Of a stretch of 64,000 bases of DNA, positions 16,754 to 26,151 are shown piece after piece. Under the pieces are notes generated by a model. It did not search any database and had not been told where the DNA came from. It worked only from the letters and a program-made list of their open reading frames with translations. A program made the position numbers and the translations under genes. The number at the start of each line of letters is the position of its first letter. The stretch's first letter is position 1. The stretch covers positions 558,001-622,000 of the forward strand of contig CAVSVP010000008.1 of the NCBI GenBank assembly GCA_963731125.1, written 5' to 3'. The DNA is from CAVSVP01 sp963731125 (lineage in GTDB: Bacteria; Pseudomonadota; Gammaproteobacteria; Competibacterales; Competibacteraceae).

Positions 16754-18946
16754 TTACCCCTCTTTCTTAACAGGCTTAGTCGCTAAGCTTTTCAGTTTCG
16801 CGTCGCCGCCGGCACCACGTCTCCAGGCATGGAAGCGTGTCAGCCAGCGCAGCAAGGTCTGCGGTGCGTGGGCGCGTTTCCAGTTGCCCGCGGCGTACTT
16901 GTTGGCTTCGGCCAGGGTGGGGTAAATATGAATGGTGCCGAGAATTTTATTCAATCCCAGGCCATGGCGCATGGCCGCCACATATTCCGCAAGCAAATCG
17001 CCGGCGTGTTCCCCGACGATAGTGGCCCCTAGGATCTTATCCTTGCCCGGCACGGTAAGCACCTTAACGATGCCATAGGTGGCCTCGTCGGCAATGGCCC
17101 GGTCCAGCTCAGCAAGGTCAAAGGTGGTGACCTCAAAGGGAATACTTTGTTCCTTGGCCTCCTGTTCGTTACGGCCAACCCGCGCCACTTCCGGATCGGT
17201 AAAGGTGGCCCAGGGGATGACCGAGTAATCCGCTTTAAACTTCTTGACCATGCCGAATAGGGCGTTAACGGCGGCAAACCAGGCCTGGTGTGCCCCGACA
17301 TGGGTAAACTGAAAAGGACCGGCCACATCACCTGCGGCGTAGATATTGGGAAAGCGGGTTTGCAGGTAGTCATTCACTTCCACCGTGCGCGCCGAAGTTG
17401 TGGGAATGCCCAGGGCTTCCAGACCATACCCTGCGGTATTGGCTACCCGGCCAACCGCGACCAATACCTGGTCAAACTCGATGCGGACCTCCTGGCCCTC
17501 GTGCTCGCAAATGAGCACCTTCTGACCGTTATCCACAGAAAACGCCTTAGCCTTATGGTTGACCCGCACATCGATGCCTTCGGAACGAAAGCGCTGCATG
17601 ACCATTTCGGAAATATCCGGGTCTTCCTTGGCAAGGATACGGGGCAGCATTTCGATCTGGGTTACCTGACTGCCAAAACGGGCAAAGGCCTGAGTCAGTT
17701 CGCTGCCAATGGGACCGCCACCCAGAACCACCAGGCGCTTGGGTAGTTCCCGCAGGTCCCAGAGGGTATCGGAGGTCACATAACCCAGCTCGGCCAGACC
17801 CGGGATCGGCGGCACGAAAGGACGGGCGCCGGCGGCGATGACGATGGCGCGCGTCGTTAAGGTGCGGCCGTTAATTTCCACCGTATAGGGTGAGGTAATC
17901 TTGGCCTCGCCGTGCAGGCATTCCACTCCTAGTTGGGTATAACGTTCCACCGAATCATGGGGTTCCACGGTTTTGATCACCCGCTGTACCCGCTCCATAA
18001 TATCGGCAAAATCAAACTCAACCTTGGCCGTTCGCAAACCCAATGCCGGGGCGTGCTTGAGCTGGTGGAGAAGCTTAGCGGAACGGAGCAGGGCCTTGGA
18101 AGGCACGCATCCGGTATTAAGGCAGTCGCCGCCCATTTTGTGCTTTTCTATCAGAGTTACCTTGGCGTTGACCGCCGCCGCGATATAGGCCGTGACCAAC
18201 CCGGCGGAACCTGCGCCGATAACCACCAGGTTACGGTCGAATTGTTTGGGCTTGGAATAAGGGCGCAGCACCCGTCGGGCTTTAATAAAGGCCACCAGTT
18301 TTTTGGCAAGCAAGGGGAAAATACCCAGCAAGGCAAAGGAGGCCAGCAGGCCCGGCGATAAGATACCGTCCAGGGAATCGATGCCGGCGATTTGGGTGCC
18401 GGCGTTGACGTAGACGAGGGTGCCGGGCAGCATGCCGATTTGGCTGACCCAGTAAAAGGTGGACGCACGGATGGACGTAAGGCCCATGACCAGATTAATG
18501 ACAAAAAAGGGAAATAGTGGCACCAGCCGTAGCGTGAATAAATAAAAGGGGCCGTCCTTGGCAATGCCGCGATTGACGGCCTTGAGTTTCTCGCCAAAGC
18601 GATTTTGCACCCAGTCACGCAGCAAAAAGCGCGCCACTAAAAAGGCTAGGGTAGCGCCCAGGGTTGAGGCAAACGAGACGATTAGTGTTCCCCAGAGTAG
18701 CCCAAAGATGGCGCCCGCTATTAAGGTTAGCAATGCCGCACCGGGTAGGGAGAGGCCGGTCACCGCCACATAAAGGGCGAAAAAGACCAAGGCCGTCTGC
18801 AGAGGATGGGCTTGAAAATAGGCATCAATGGCAGCCTGTTGTGACCGGAAGTATTGCAGGTTGAAATACTGTTGCAGATCGAAAGCAAAAAATCCGTAGA
18901 TAAGGACGGCAAGAATACCGACCAGATAAAGCTTGCGTTTGTCCAT
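16754..18946 (-). CDS. TVP38/TMEM64 membrane domain fused to a mercuric reductase-like disulfide oxidoreductase
   Basis: The 730-residue fusion has residues 1-225 as a DedA/TVP38-type membrane domain (FALYVAVTGLSLPGAALLTL, GALFGLLWG-like glycine-rich loop, RLVPLFPFFVINLVMG). Residues 235-700 are a class I pyridine nucleotide-disulfide oxidoreductase: FAD site VVIGAGSAGLVTAYIAA, redox-active GGDCLNTGCVPSKALL, NAD site VVLGGGPIGSELTQAF, and the second FAD block IYAAGDVAGPFQF. The dimer interface HIYPTLAEANKYAAGNWK lacks the His-Glu of lipoamide dehydrogenase at its end. A substrate is unknown. The ATG at 18946 with GAGG 10 bases upstream is preferred to the TTG at 18949. Confidence 0.92.
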   Translation of the reverse strand: MDKRKLYLVGILAVLIYGFFAFDLQQYFNLQYFRSQQAAIDAYFQAHPLQTALVFFALYVAVTGLSLPGAALLTLIAGAIFGLLWGTLIVSFASTLGATLAFLVARFLLRDWVQNRFGEKLKAVNRGIAKDGPFYLFTLRLVPLFPFFVINLVMGLTSIRASTFYWVSQIGMLPGTLVYVNAGTQIAGIDSLDGILSPGLLASFALLGIFPLLAKKLVAFIKARRVLRPYSKPKQFDRNLVVIGAGSAGLVTAYIAAAVNAKVTLIEKHKMGGDCLNTGCVPSKALLRSAKLLHQLKHAPALGLRTAKVEFDFADIMERVQRVIKTVEPHDSVERYTQLGVECLHGEAKITSPYTVEINGRTLTTRAIVIAAGARPFVPPIPGLAELGYVTSDTLWDLRELPKRLVVLGGGPIGSELTQAFARFGSQVTQIEMLPRILAKEDPDISEMVMQRFRSEGIDVRVNHKAKAFSVDNGQKVLICEHEGQEVRIEFDQVLVAVGRVANTAGYGLEALGIPTTSARTVEVNDYLQTRFPNIYAAGDVAGPFQFTHVGAHQAWFAAVNALFGMVKKFKADYSVIPWATFTDPEVARVGRNEQEAKEQSIPFEVTTFDLAELDRAIADEATYGIVKVLTVPGKDKILGATIVGEHAGDLLAEYVAAMRHGLGLNKILGTIHIYPTLAEANKYAAGNWKRAHAPQTLLRWLTRFHAWRRGAGGDAKLKSLATKPVKKEG

Positions 18947-19134
18947 CAAGAGTAGGCCTCGTTTGTAATGCGGGGTAAGGTTATTTGTCGGTTATATACG
19001 ACCATAGGGTAGTGACTGGATTCGCATGGCGGGTGATTTCGTTCAACATCGGTGCCTGCGGTTTTTAGTGATTCCCAGGAACGCGGCAGCCGGTATGGGT
19101 GTCATAGCAGGAGTCACTTGACAGGAGATTGACT

Positions 19135-19419
19135 ATGGCGCGAGCAATCTGGAACGGCGAGGTCATCGCCGAGTCCGCAACGTATGAGACCGTCGAGGGC
19201 AATATCTACTTTCCGCCGACAAGCCTGCGGTGTGAATATTTTCAGCCTAACGACAAAACCACGGTGTGTCCTTGGAAGGGTACCGCCCGTTACTACACCC
19301 TTGTCGTCGCCGGTAAAGAGAACCCGGCAGGGGCCTGGACTTATCCGGACCCGAAACCGGCGGCGCAGCATATCAAGGACCATGTGGCGTTCTGGCGTGG
19401 TGTGGTGGTGGAGAAATAG
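19135..19419 (+). CDS. DUF427-domain protein
   Basis: The 94-residue protein contains the DUF427 blocks ARAIWNGEVIAES, EGNIYFPPTSL, TVCPWKGTARYYTL and AWTYPDPKPAAQHIKDHVAFW, covering the whole domain. Function is unknown; the fold is a small beta-tent. The ATG at 19135 is chosen because AGGAG lies 7 bases upstream. It stands alone between the fusion reductase and repeat B copy 2. Confidence 0.92.
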   Translation: MARAIWNGEVIAESATYETVEGNIYFPPTSLRCEYFQPNDKTTVCPWKGTARYYTLVVAGKENPAGAWTYPDPKPAAQHIKDHVAFWRGVVVEK

Positions 19420-19477
19420 CCGGCGCTGCGGTTTACCGGCGCTATTCCCGTATGGCCGACGTTCCTGGATCTACCAG

Positions 19478-19514
19478 CAGCCTGGATGAAGTGCAACGGA
19501 ATTCAGGATTGAGA
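19478..19514 (+). repeat. Interspersed repeat B, copy 2
   Basis: A degenerate REP-like unit (CAGCCTGGATGAAGTGCAAC then GGAATTCAGGATT). It matches the B units at 14509, 22208 and 28725 in its CCTGGATG and GGAATYCRGG blocks. It lies in the gap before the cystathionine gamma-lyase stop. Confidence 0.55.
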
Positions 19515-19563
19515 TGTTTTCAGGACCTACGAGAGGGCAACAGCGAGGCCAGCCCATGCGCCG

Positions 19564-20727
19564 TTAGGCTAACGCATGGGCCAGATCGGCAAGCAGATCT
19601 TCCACATCCTCGATGCCGATGGACAAACGTACAAGGCCATCGTGAATTCCCAGCGCGGCGCGCTTGTCCGCCGGTATCGAGGCATGGGTCATGATGCCGG
19701 GATGTTCGATGAGACTTTCGACGCCTCCCAGGCTTTCGGCGAGGGCAAAGATTTCGCAGCGCTCCAGAAACCGTCGGGCTGGCTCCAGCCCGCCTTTGAG
19801 GATAGCCGTTACCATGCCGCCAAACCCGCGCATCTGTCGCCGCGCCAGTCGGTGCTGAGGATGGCTCGGCAGGCCCGGATAATAGACCTGCTCGATTTGC
19901 GGATGGGCAGCCAGCCACTCGGCGATCCGCTGAGCATTGGTGCAATGGCGTTCCATCCGTAGCGCCAGGGTTTTCAGACCGCGTAGCGCTAAAAAACTAT
20001 CGAACGGCCCGGCGATACCGCCAACCGCATTTTGCAGAAAACCGAGCCGCTCGGCCAACTCGGCGTGTTCGCCCACCACCACGACCCCGCCTACCATATC
20101 GGAATGGCCATTCAGATATTTGGTAGCCGAGTGCATCACCAGATCGATGCCGTGTTCCAGAGGACGTTGAATCCAGGGTGAAGCGAACGTATTGTCGGCC
20201 ACTGTGAGAATGCCGTGGTGTCTGCCGAGGGCGGCGATCTGCTCTAACTCAACCAGTTTGAGCAGCGGATTGCTGGGCGTTTCCGCCCAGATCATCCGGG
20301 TTTCCGGGCGAATTGCCGCTTTCAGTTTAGCAAGATCCGTCATATCCACGAAACTGAAGTCTAACCCGGCCGAACGCCGGCGCACGTTTTCAAATAAACG
20401 GTAGCTGCCGCCGTAAAGATCATCCATGCATACCACGTGACTGCCGTAATCCAGCAGTTCCAGCAGCGTAGCAGTAGCCGCCATACCCGAAGCGAACGCA
20501 AAGCCGGCCCGGCCGCTTTCGAGATCTGCGACACAGCGTTCATAAGCCATCCGCGTTGGATTCTGGCTGCGGGAATACTCGAAGCCTTTATGGCTTCCCG
20601 GGCTTTCCTGGACATATGTGGAGGTTGCATAAATCGGTGTCATGATGGCCCCCGTACTGGGATCCGGTACCTGCCCCGCATGGATAACGCGGGTCGCAAA
20701 GTCGAGGCGGTTAGTCTGTTTTTCCAT
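19564..20727 (-). CDS. Cystathionine gamma-lyase-type PLP enzyme
   Basis: The 387-residue enzyme is of the Cys/Met metabolism PLP family. It has TRVIHAGQVPDPSTGAI at the N-terminus, YSRSQNPTR, the phosphate-binding ASGMAATATLL, AETPSNPLL, and the PLP lysine in SATKYLNGHSD. C-terminal SLGGVESLIEHPGIMTHAS matches the gamma-lyase/gamma-synthase group. With CBS directly upstream it completes reverse transsulfuration, splitting cystathionine to cysteine, 2-oxobutyrate and ammonia. The ATG at 20727 is used; a GTG at 20739 is an alternative. The gap to CBS is 35 bases, indicating one operon. Confidence 0.92.
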   Translation of the reverse strand: MEKQTNRLDFATRVIHAGQVPDPSTGAIMTPIYATSTYVQESPGSHKGFEYSRSQNPTRMAYERCVADLESGRAGFAFASGMAATATLLELLDYGSHVVCMDDLYGGSYRLFENVRRRSAGLDFSFVDMTDLAKLKAAIRPETRMIWAETPSNPLLKLVELEQIAALGRHHGILTVADNTFASPWIQRPLEHGIDLVMHSATKYLNGHSDMVGGVVVVGEHAELAERLGFLQNAVGGIAGPFDSFLALRGLKTLALRMERHCTNAQRIAEWLAAHPQIEQVYYPGLPSHPQHRLARRQMRGFGGMVTAILKGGLEPARRFLERCEIFALAESLGGVESLIEHPGIMTHASIPADKRAALGIHDGLVRLSIGIEDVEDLLADLAHALA

Positions 20728-20762
20728 ATCAGGTCTCACTGGGTAAGGGGCGTACGCAGGGA

Positions 20763-22145
20763 TTATTTCATCCGGCGGCGCAGGAAGTTAAGCAAATCGA
20801 TGCGGGTAATTATGCCCAGAAACTTATCGCCTTCCTTAATGATGGCCACCATGCCCCGATCGAAGATAGGCAACAAGGACGTTAAGGGTGCGTTGGGGGC
20901 CACGGTTTCCAAATCGCGAGCCATCACCTGGCTGACCGGTTTCCGAAAGCGGGCCTCATCGTTGAAAACGTTGAGCAGTATATCCTCTTCATCCACGATG
21001 CCGATAATGCGGTCCTGTTCGAGGACAGGGAGTTGCGAGACATCGTAGAGTTTCATCCGGGAATAAGCCGTGAGCAGCGTGTCATCACGGTTAACGGTGA
21101 CGGTGTCCCGGTCTTGATGGCGGCGTGCGATCAGATCGCGAAGATCGGCGAAGGTGTCGCGCCGGATAAAGCCCTGATCCTGCATCCAATAGTCGTTGTA
21201 GACTTTGGAGAGATACTTGTTGCCGCTGTCACAGACAAAGGTAACGATCCGCTTGGGCTCGGTTTGTTCACGGCAGTAGCGCAGCGCGGCGGCGATGAGC
21301 GTTCCTGAGGAAGTGCCGGCGATAATGCCTTCCTTGCGCAGCACTTCCCGGCAGACGGCAAAGGCTTCGGCATCGGGAATCGTGTAAGCCCGGCTGACCC
21401 GGCTGAAGTCACAAATCGGCGGCAGGAAATCCTCGCCGATGCCCTCGACCAGCCAGGAACCCACCTCAGTGGAGAGTTCCCCGGTGTTCACATAATGGGC
21501 CAGCACGGAACCCTGAGGATCCGCCAGGATAAAGGCAAGTGTGGGGGCCACCGTGGCGAAATAGCGGCTTAGCCCGGTCAGCGTTCCGCCCGAGCCGACC
21601 CCGCAGACGATGGCATCCACGGCATGGTTGGTTTGTTGCCAGATCTCGGGCCCGGTGGTCTCCTGATGGGCCAGGGGGTTAGCGGGATTATTAAACTGGT
21701 TGACATAAAAAGCGTTGTCCATTTCCATGGCAAGCCGTTCGGCTTTATCCTGGTAATAGTCGGTATGTCCCTTGCCCACGTCGGAGCGGGTAACCCGCAC
21801 CTCGGCTCCCAGTGCCTTGAGATGAAAGATTTTCTCCTGGCTCATTTTGTCCGGGATCACTAACAGGAGACGGTACTTTTTTTGCGAGGCCACCAGCGCC
21901 AGTCCTAGGCCGGTATTGCCGGCGGTGGCCTCAATCAATGTGCCCCCCGGCCGTATTTTTCCCTCCCGTTCCGCCGCTTCAATCATATAAAACCCAATGC
22001 GGTCTTTGATGGAACCCCCCGGATTCTGGTTTTCCAGCTTAACAAACAAGCGGCAGAGGCCGGTATCGAGGTTGTTGAGTTCCACCAGCGGTGTGTTGCC
22101 GATCATCTCTAGTACGTTGCGAAAAGCCGGTGTCACGCTTGGCAT
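20763..22145 (-). CDS. Cystathionine beta-synthase with CBS-pair domain
   Basis: The 460-residue protein has a type II PLP fold with IGNTPLVEL, the PLP lysine in NPGGSIKDRIG, the substrate loop EATAGNTGLG and the phosphate loop GVGSGGTLTG. From about residue 335 a pair of CBS modules follows (DVSQLPVLEQDRIIGIVDEE and MVAIIKEGDKFLGIITRID), the usual regulatory region. It condenses serine with homocysteine. AGGAGG lies 7 bases before the ATG. It is the first gene of the transsulfuration pair. Confidence 0.94.
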   Translation of the reverse strand: MPSVTPAFRNVLEMIGNTPLVELNNLDTGLCRLFVKLENQNPGGSIKDRIGFYMIEAAEREGKIRPGGTLIEATAGNTGLGLALVASQKKYRLLLVIPDKMSQEKIFHLKALGAEVRVTRSDVGKGHTDYYQDKAERLAMEMDNAFYVNQFNNPANPLAHQETTGPEIWQQTNHAVDAIVCGVGSGGTLTGLSRYFATVAPTLAFILADPQGSVLAHYVNTGELSTEVGSWLVEGIGEDFLPPICDFSRVSRAYTIPDAEAFAVCREVLRKEGIIAGTSSGTLIAAALRYCREQTEPKRIVTFVCDSGNKYLSKVYNDYWMQDQGFIRRDTFADLRDLIARRHQDRDTVTVNRDDTLLTAYSRMKLYDVSQLPVLEQDRIIGIVDEEDILLNVFNDEARFRKPVSQVMARDLETVAPNAPLTSLLPIFDRGMVAIIKEGDKFLGIITRIDLLNFLRRRMK

Positions 22146-22207
22146 GAAGAAACCTCCTTATGGCATCACCGATAACACGTATACCGTTTCCCAGATTAAA
22201 TTCCTTG

Positions 22208-22337
22208 CATAGCCTGGATGGAGCGCGGCGAAATCCGGGTCTTGAAAACACCGCAATCCTGGATATAAGGGTTGCTTCATTATGCAGAAACCTCTTAACT
22301 CCCTCTCCCCTGGTGGGAGAGGGTTGGGGTGAAGGGG
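22208..22337 (+). repeat. Repeat B copy 3 and repeat C copy 3
   Basis: 22208-22239 is REP-like element B (ATAGCCTGGATGGAGCG and GAAATCCGGG), followed by a further degenerate half to about 22270. 22299-22337 is repeat C, nearly identical to 14564-14602. This pair occupies most of the 306-base gap upstream of CBS. Confidence 0.75.
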
Positions 22338-22451
22338 AAATGGCCGAAGTCGAGCTAATCCTGTTTCCCAAATGAAAGTTCTTACGGAGGGGCCTGTTGG
22401 TATAAGAGCATAGCGGGTTTACGGTCGGGCGCAAATGCCCGTGCCGACGGC

Positions 22452-25400
22452 TTATCCGGTTGACTGCTGGGCCAGGACGTAGTCCAGCCAGAGCGAACTC
22501 AAGCGATCTGCTAAGCGGTTTTGGGTTTGGCGTGCCACCAGGTTGTCAAGATCGATCCAGGCCAACGGCTGGTCTTGTCCGGCACAGGAAAATACCGCCC
22601 GAGTGCGCTGGCCGGTTTCCGGGTCAATTTGCCATTGCAGGCATTGGGCGCACACTCCTTTTAACATACATTGCATCGGGCTCCCCACGGTGCCGACCGC
22701 CTGTACGTCGGAGCGAAAATAGGCCTGCAGAGGTCCGTCCGCCAGGGCGGCCTGGCAGGCCTTAAGCAGACCGGTGGAGCCCATGACCATCATCCGGTCT
22801 ACCTGGTTAAGGGGAATGGGTTGCGGTCCTTCCTCTTGGCAAATCTCTCCTGCGCCGTAACGTTCCAACAGCTCGACGACGTCGCTGGCTACCACACTGA
22901 GATCTTCGGACCGGCGCGCCGGAATCCGAGGTTCCGAAGCCGTGCACCAGACAATCCGATCGGCGCTGGCTTCCAGCTCGTCTTGATAATCCACTTCATC
23001 GGCTTGCCCAAAGGCGGCGATATACAGAACGCGGTTGCCGGCCTCACGCAGGGCATGACCCACATCCAGCATCACTGCCGCGCCCCAACGTCCGGCAATA
23101 ACCAGCACTGTTTTGTCCCTGGGCAGTTCCGTCGGGGCACCGGTGGGTCCCATCAGCACCACGGGGTCGCCCGGTCGTAAGCGGCTTACTAAGCGGGGTC
23201 CGGTGCCCCATTGCAACACCAGCAGGCGGATCTTGTCGTCCTTGACGCCGGCGCCGCTGACGGTGAGCAGCGGAATTTGCAGACGGGTATTCGCGACGAT
23301 CGGGCTAGTGGATTCGAAAGTCTGCAGGCGGTAAAACTGGCCGGGACGAAAATTCCGCGCCGCCATTGGAGCATATACCCAGAGCTCTACCAGGGCTGGG
23401 TTGGTGTGCCGTATCGAAACCACCCGTGGGGTTAACAAGTCCGCCAGCCGTTCCCGGAAGTCGGTATAATTTGTAGCATCGTTAAGGGGCAGGTGATTGA
23501 GCGCATTCATCACCAGAGGATAACTGCGCTTGGCAGAGGCGATGGCCTTGACCACACTGCCATGGAAAACCGGATTGGTATCGCCGAGAAAGGTGACGGA
23601 ACGACCCTGGTATTGATACGAAGTAAACGCTCCGAACTCGGCACTCTTGCAGTGCTCCGCCACTTGCACCGGTTGCATGCCATCGGCGTGTTCCACATGG
23701 GGAAGAAAGTGGTCTCCTTCCAGTTTAAAGGTACCCGCATGCTCCTGTTCATAAATGGTATTTGGCAAAGCGCCTGCAGCCACAAAAATCGACCGAGCCG
23801 GCAGCGTTTGCTCCTCGGCGGTGGCCAGCCAACGGCCCTGAACGGATTTCAGGCGGCGACAGACCAGCGCCCGGACATGACCGTATGAGTCCATCTCGGC
23901 GCGTAGCGGCTCCAGACCGCGGGCATACCAGAGGCCCTCTTCCATGGCTTTAATGATTTCTTCGTGATTGCGGATATAGGCGGGGGATGCATTAAGCCCC
24001 TTACGATAGACCAGAGTTACGCCGCCCCAGGAGCGCAACAGGGCCGCGAAATCCGGCGCTTCTCCTGCCTGAGCGGCACGCTTGCGTTCACGTCGCACGG
24101 CGTGGCCATGGGCCAGAAATTCCTCCAAGATTTCCAGATCTTCTACGTTAAGACCGGCCCGGATTTGATTCTCACTCCGGGCAGCAGCCAATGTTTCATA
24201 GCGCGTTAGCAGCTTTTCCACCTGCTTGATATAGTAGGCCTGGATTTCGGTGGCGGTATCAATTGCCGTCAGTCCTCCGCCGATCACCACCGCCGGCAGG
24301 CGCACCTGAAGGTTGGCCAGGCTGGTTTCCTTCCCGGCACCGGTGAGTTGCAGGGCCATCAGGAAATCGTTGGCCTGGCGCATGCCGCGGGCCAGACTGT
24401 TGCTCATGGGAATGACCTTGGGCAACCCGGCACCGGTGGCGATGCAAACGTGAGCAAAGCCCAGCCGCCAGGCGTCCTTCAGCGTCAGCGTGCCGCCTAA
24501 CCGCACGCCACCGAACACCTGAAAGGTGGGATAGCGGGCCAGGGTAAGATAAATCAGCTTAAGAAAGTTCTTATCCCAGCGTACGGTGATACCATATTCA
24601 GCCACCCCGCCAAAGCCCAGCAGGATACGCTCGTCCAGCGGCTCTACCAGGGTTGCCCAGTCACGCACCGGCTGTTCCAGTAACTCCCTGGGCAGGGGCT
24701 CGATCTTTAGGCCATCGATGCCTACCACCCCACAGCCCTCCTGGGAGAGGTGATGCGCCATGGTAAAACCCGCCGGTCCCATCCCTGCGATCAATGCGTT
24801 GCGCCCGTTATAGGGCTTGGGTAGGTACTGGGTCTGGCGCAGTGGGTTCCAGCGGGTCAACAGTGCATAGATTTCCACGCCCCAGGGTAAGGCCAGCACA
24901 TCGGTAAGCACCCGGGTTTCGATCTGGGGAATGTTAACCGGATCCTGCTTTTGATAGATGCAGCTCTTCATGCAGTCGTTGCAGATCCGGTGGCCCGTGG
25001 CCGGTACCATGGGATTATCTACCATGGCCATGGCCAATGCGGCGATGGTGTGGCCCTCGCGCTTTAGCACATGCATCTCGGAAATTTTTTCTTCCAACGG
25101 ACAACCGGTCAAGGTAACCCCTAAGGGATCCATTTTTAAGCCCAGTGCTGGGCTGCCTTTCTTTTCCGGAAAGCCCTTGGCGCAGAAATCGCCGTTGTGG
25201 GTATGGCAGTAGATGCAATAATGCACTTCATCCTGCACAGTGCGGGCGGACATACGGGTATCGGTCAGTTGAAAGCCGTCGCGGGCACGAAACTGTTCGG
25301 GGTTTGCCTGCAGGCGGGCGATCTCTGCGCTGTCCGCGCGCTGCAATGGCACAAGATCGGCGTGATCGACCCGCTGCGGCAGCTGAAAACTGCTCCAGCC

Positions 25401-25949
25401 CTTAACCGCTCGGCGCCCGTTGGGATCTGTTAAGGCCAGTGCACACCAGTGGGTTAATTTTTCAATAGCCTCGGTCTGGGTCACTTCGTCCTGCAGAAGG
25501 CGTTGGGCAAACCGGGCGATGGCCAGTTCCCGGTCCGGCGGTTCGGTTTCGGCCAGCTGGGTAGTCAGCCAGGCATCGAGCTGTGTAAACGACGCCTCGA
25601 TAGGTCGGCGATGGCGGCGGACCCGGCGGGAGACAAAGTGTTTTTTGAACTCCAGGATGGCGGTGTGGCTTAGGGTTGCTTCTCGGGAAGCGGCAAGTGC
25701 CGCCTCAATGACGAAAAGTCTGGCAATAAACGCTTCCAGGGGGGAGGCCAGGGCCAGCAGTAATTCACTGATTTCTAGGGGAGATAGCGGCTTGTCGGTT
25801 TGTCGATAAGCCTGGAGCTGTTGCTGCAGAGATGGCTGATGGTCACTGAGATAGCTGAGGAACTGAGCATCCAGGCGCTGCAGGCCGTTGACCTGGAGCA
25901 GTTCTGAAAAGGTAAAGTCGCGCCAATGAACTGTATTGCTTAAGGTCAT
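22452..25949 (-). CDS. Large multidomain FAD/Fe-S oxidoreductase (GltD-like plus PyrK-like)
   Basis: The 1165-residue protein has a helical N-terminal region (1-225), then a Cys-rich segment (CIYCHTHNGDFC, TGCPLEE, ICNDCMKSCIYQ) resembling the Fe-S region of dihydropyrimidine dehydrogenase and GltD. A GltD-type FAD/NAD domain follows (ALIAGMGPAGFTMAHHLS, VVIGGGLTAIDTATEI). From about residue 850 comes a ferredoxin-reductase/PyrK module with FRPGQFYRLQTF, GTGPRLVSRLRPGD and a C-terminal 2Fe-2S site (CMLKGVCAQC then SCAG). Such an arrangement suits electron bifurcation or transfer between NAD(P)H and an unknown acceptor. Neither substrate nor partner can be named from sequence. Confidence 0.85.
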   Translation of the reverse strand: MTLSNTVHWRDFTFSELLQVNGLQRLDAQFLSYLSDHQPSLQQQLQAYRQTDKPLSPLEISELLLALASPLEAFIARLFVIEAALAASREATLSHTAILEFKKHFVSRRVRRHRRPIEASFTQLDAWLTTQLAETEPPDRELAIARFAQRLLQDEVTQTEAIEKLTHWCALALTDPNGRRAVKGWSSFQLPQRVDHADLVPLQRADSAEIARLQANPEQFRARDGFQLTDTRMSARTVQDEVHYCIYCHTHNGDFCAKGFPEKKGSPALGLKMDPLGVTLTGCPLEEKISEMHVLKREGHTIAALAMAMVDNPMVPATGHRICNDCMKSCIYQKQDPVNIPQIETRVLTDVLALPWGVEIYALLTRWNPLRQTQYLPKPYNGRNALIAGMGPAGFTMAHHLSQEGCGVVGIDGLKIEPLPRELLEQPVRDWATLVEPLDERILLGFGGVAEYGITVRWDKNFLKLIYLTLARYPTFQVFGGVRLGGTLTLKDAWRLGFAHVCIATGAGLPKVIPMSNSLARGMRQANDFLMALQLTGAGKETSLANLQVRLPAVVIGGGLTAIDTATEIQAYYIKQVEKLLTRYETLAAARSENQIRAGLNVEDLEILEEFLAHGHAVRRERKRAAQAGEAPDFAALLRSWGGVTLVYRKGLNASPAYIRNHEEIIKAMEEGLWYARGLEPLRAEMDSYGHVRALVCRRLKSVQGRWLATAEEQTLPARSIFVAAGALPNTIYEQEHAGTFKLEGDHFLPHVEHADGMQPVQVAEHCKSAEFGAFTSYQYQGRSVTFLGDTNPVFHGSVVKAIASAKRSYPLVMNALNHLPLNDATNYTDFRERLADLLTPRVVSIRHTNPALVELWVYAPMAARNFRPGQFYRLQTFESTSPIVANTRLQIPLLTVSGAGVKDDKIRLLVLQWGTGPRLVSRLRPGDPVVLMGPTGAPTELPRDKTVLVIAGRWGAAVMLDVGHALREAGNRVLYIAAFGQADEVDYQDELEASADRIVWCTASEPRIPARRSEDLSVVASDVVELLERYGAGEICQEEGPQPIPLNQVDRMMVMGSTGLLKACQAALADGPLQAYFRSDVQAVGTVGSPMQCMLKGVCAQCLQWQIDPETGQRTRAVFSCAGQDQPLAWIDLDNLVARQTQNRLADRLSSLWLDYVLAQQSTG

Positions 25950-26151
25950 TGATACTCCGCTAAGTGACGGTTGAATTGCCCGGCTCGCCGTGCAGCTCCG
26001 GACAGCGCTGAGTCAGTGCCAGGGAAGCGTTGCGGAGGAAAACCCAAACGAAACAGGGTTACTGTCAGCCGCCGGCGCTGGCAGCTATTATAGGGGCAGT
26101 CCCTTGCCGGCCTGAAATCAGGCGTTAGCCCCGTGCGACGAAATCCCGTGA

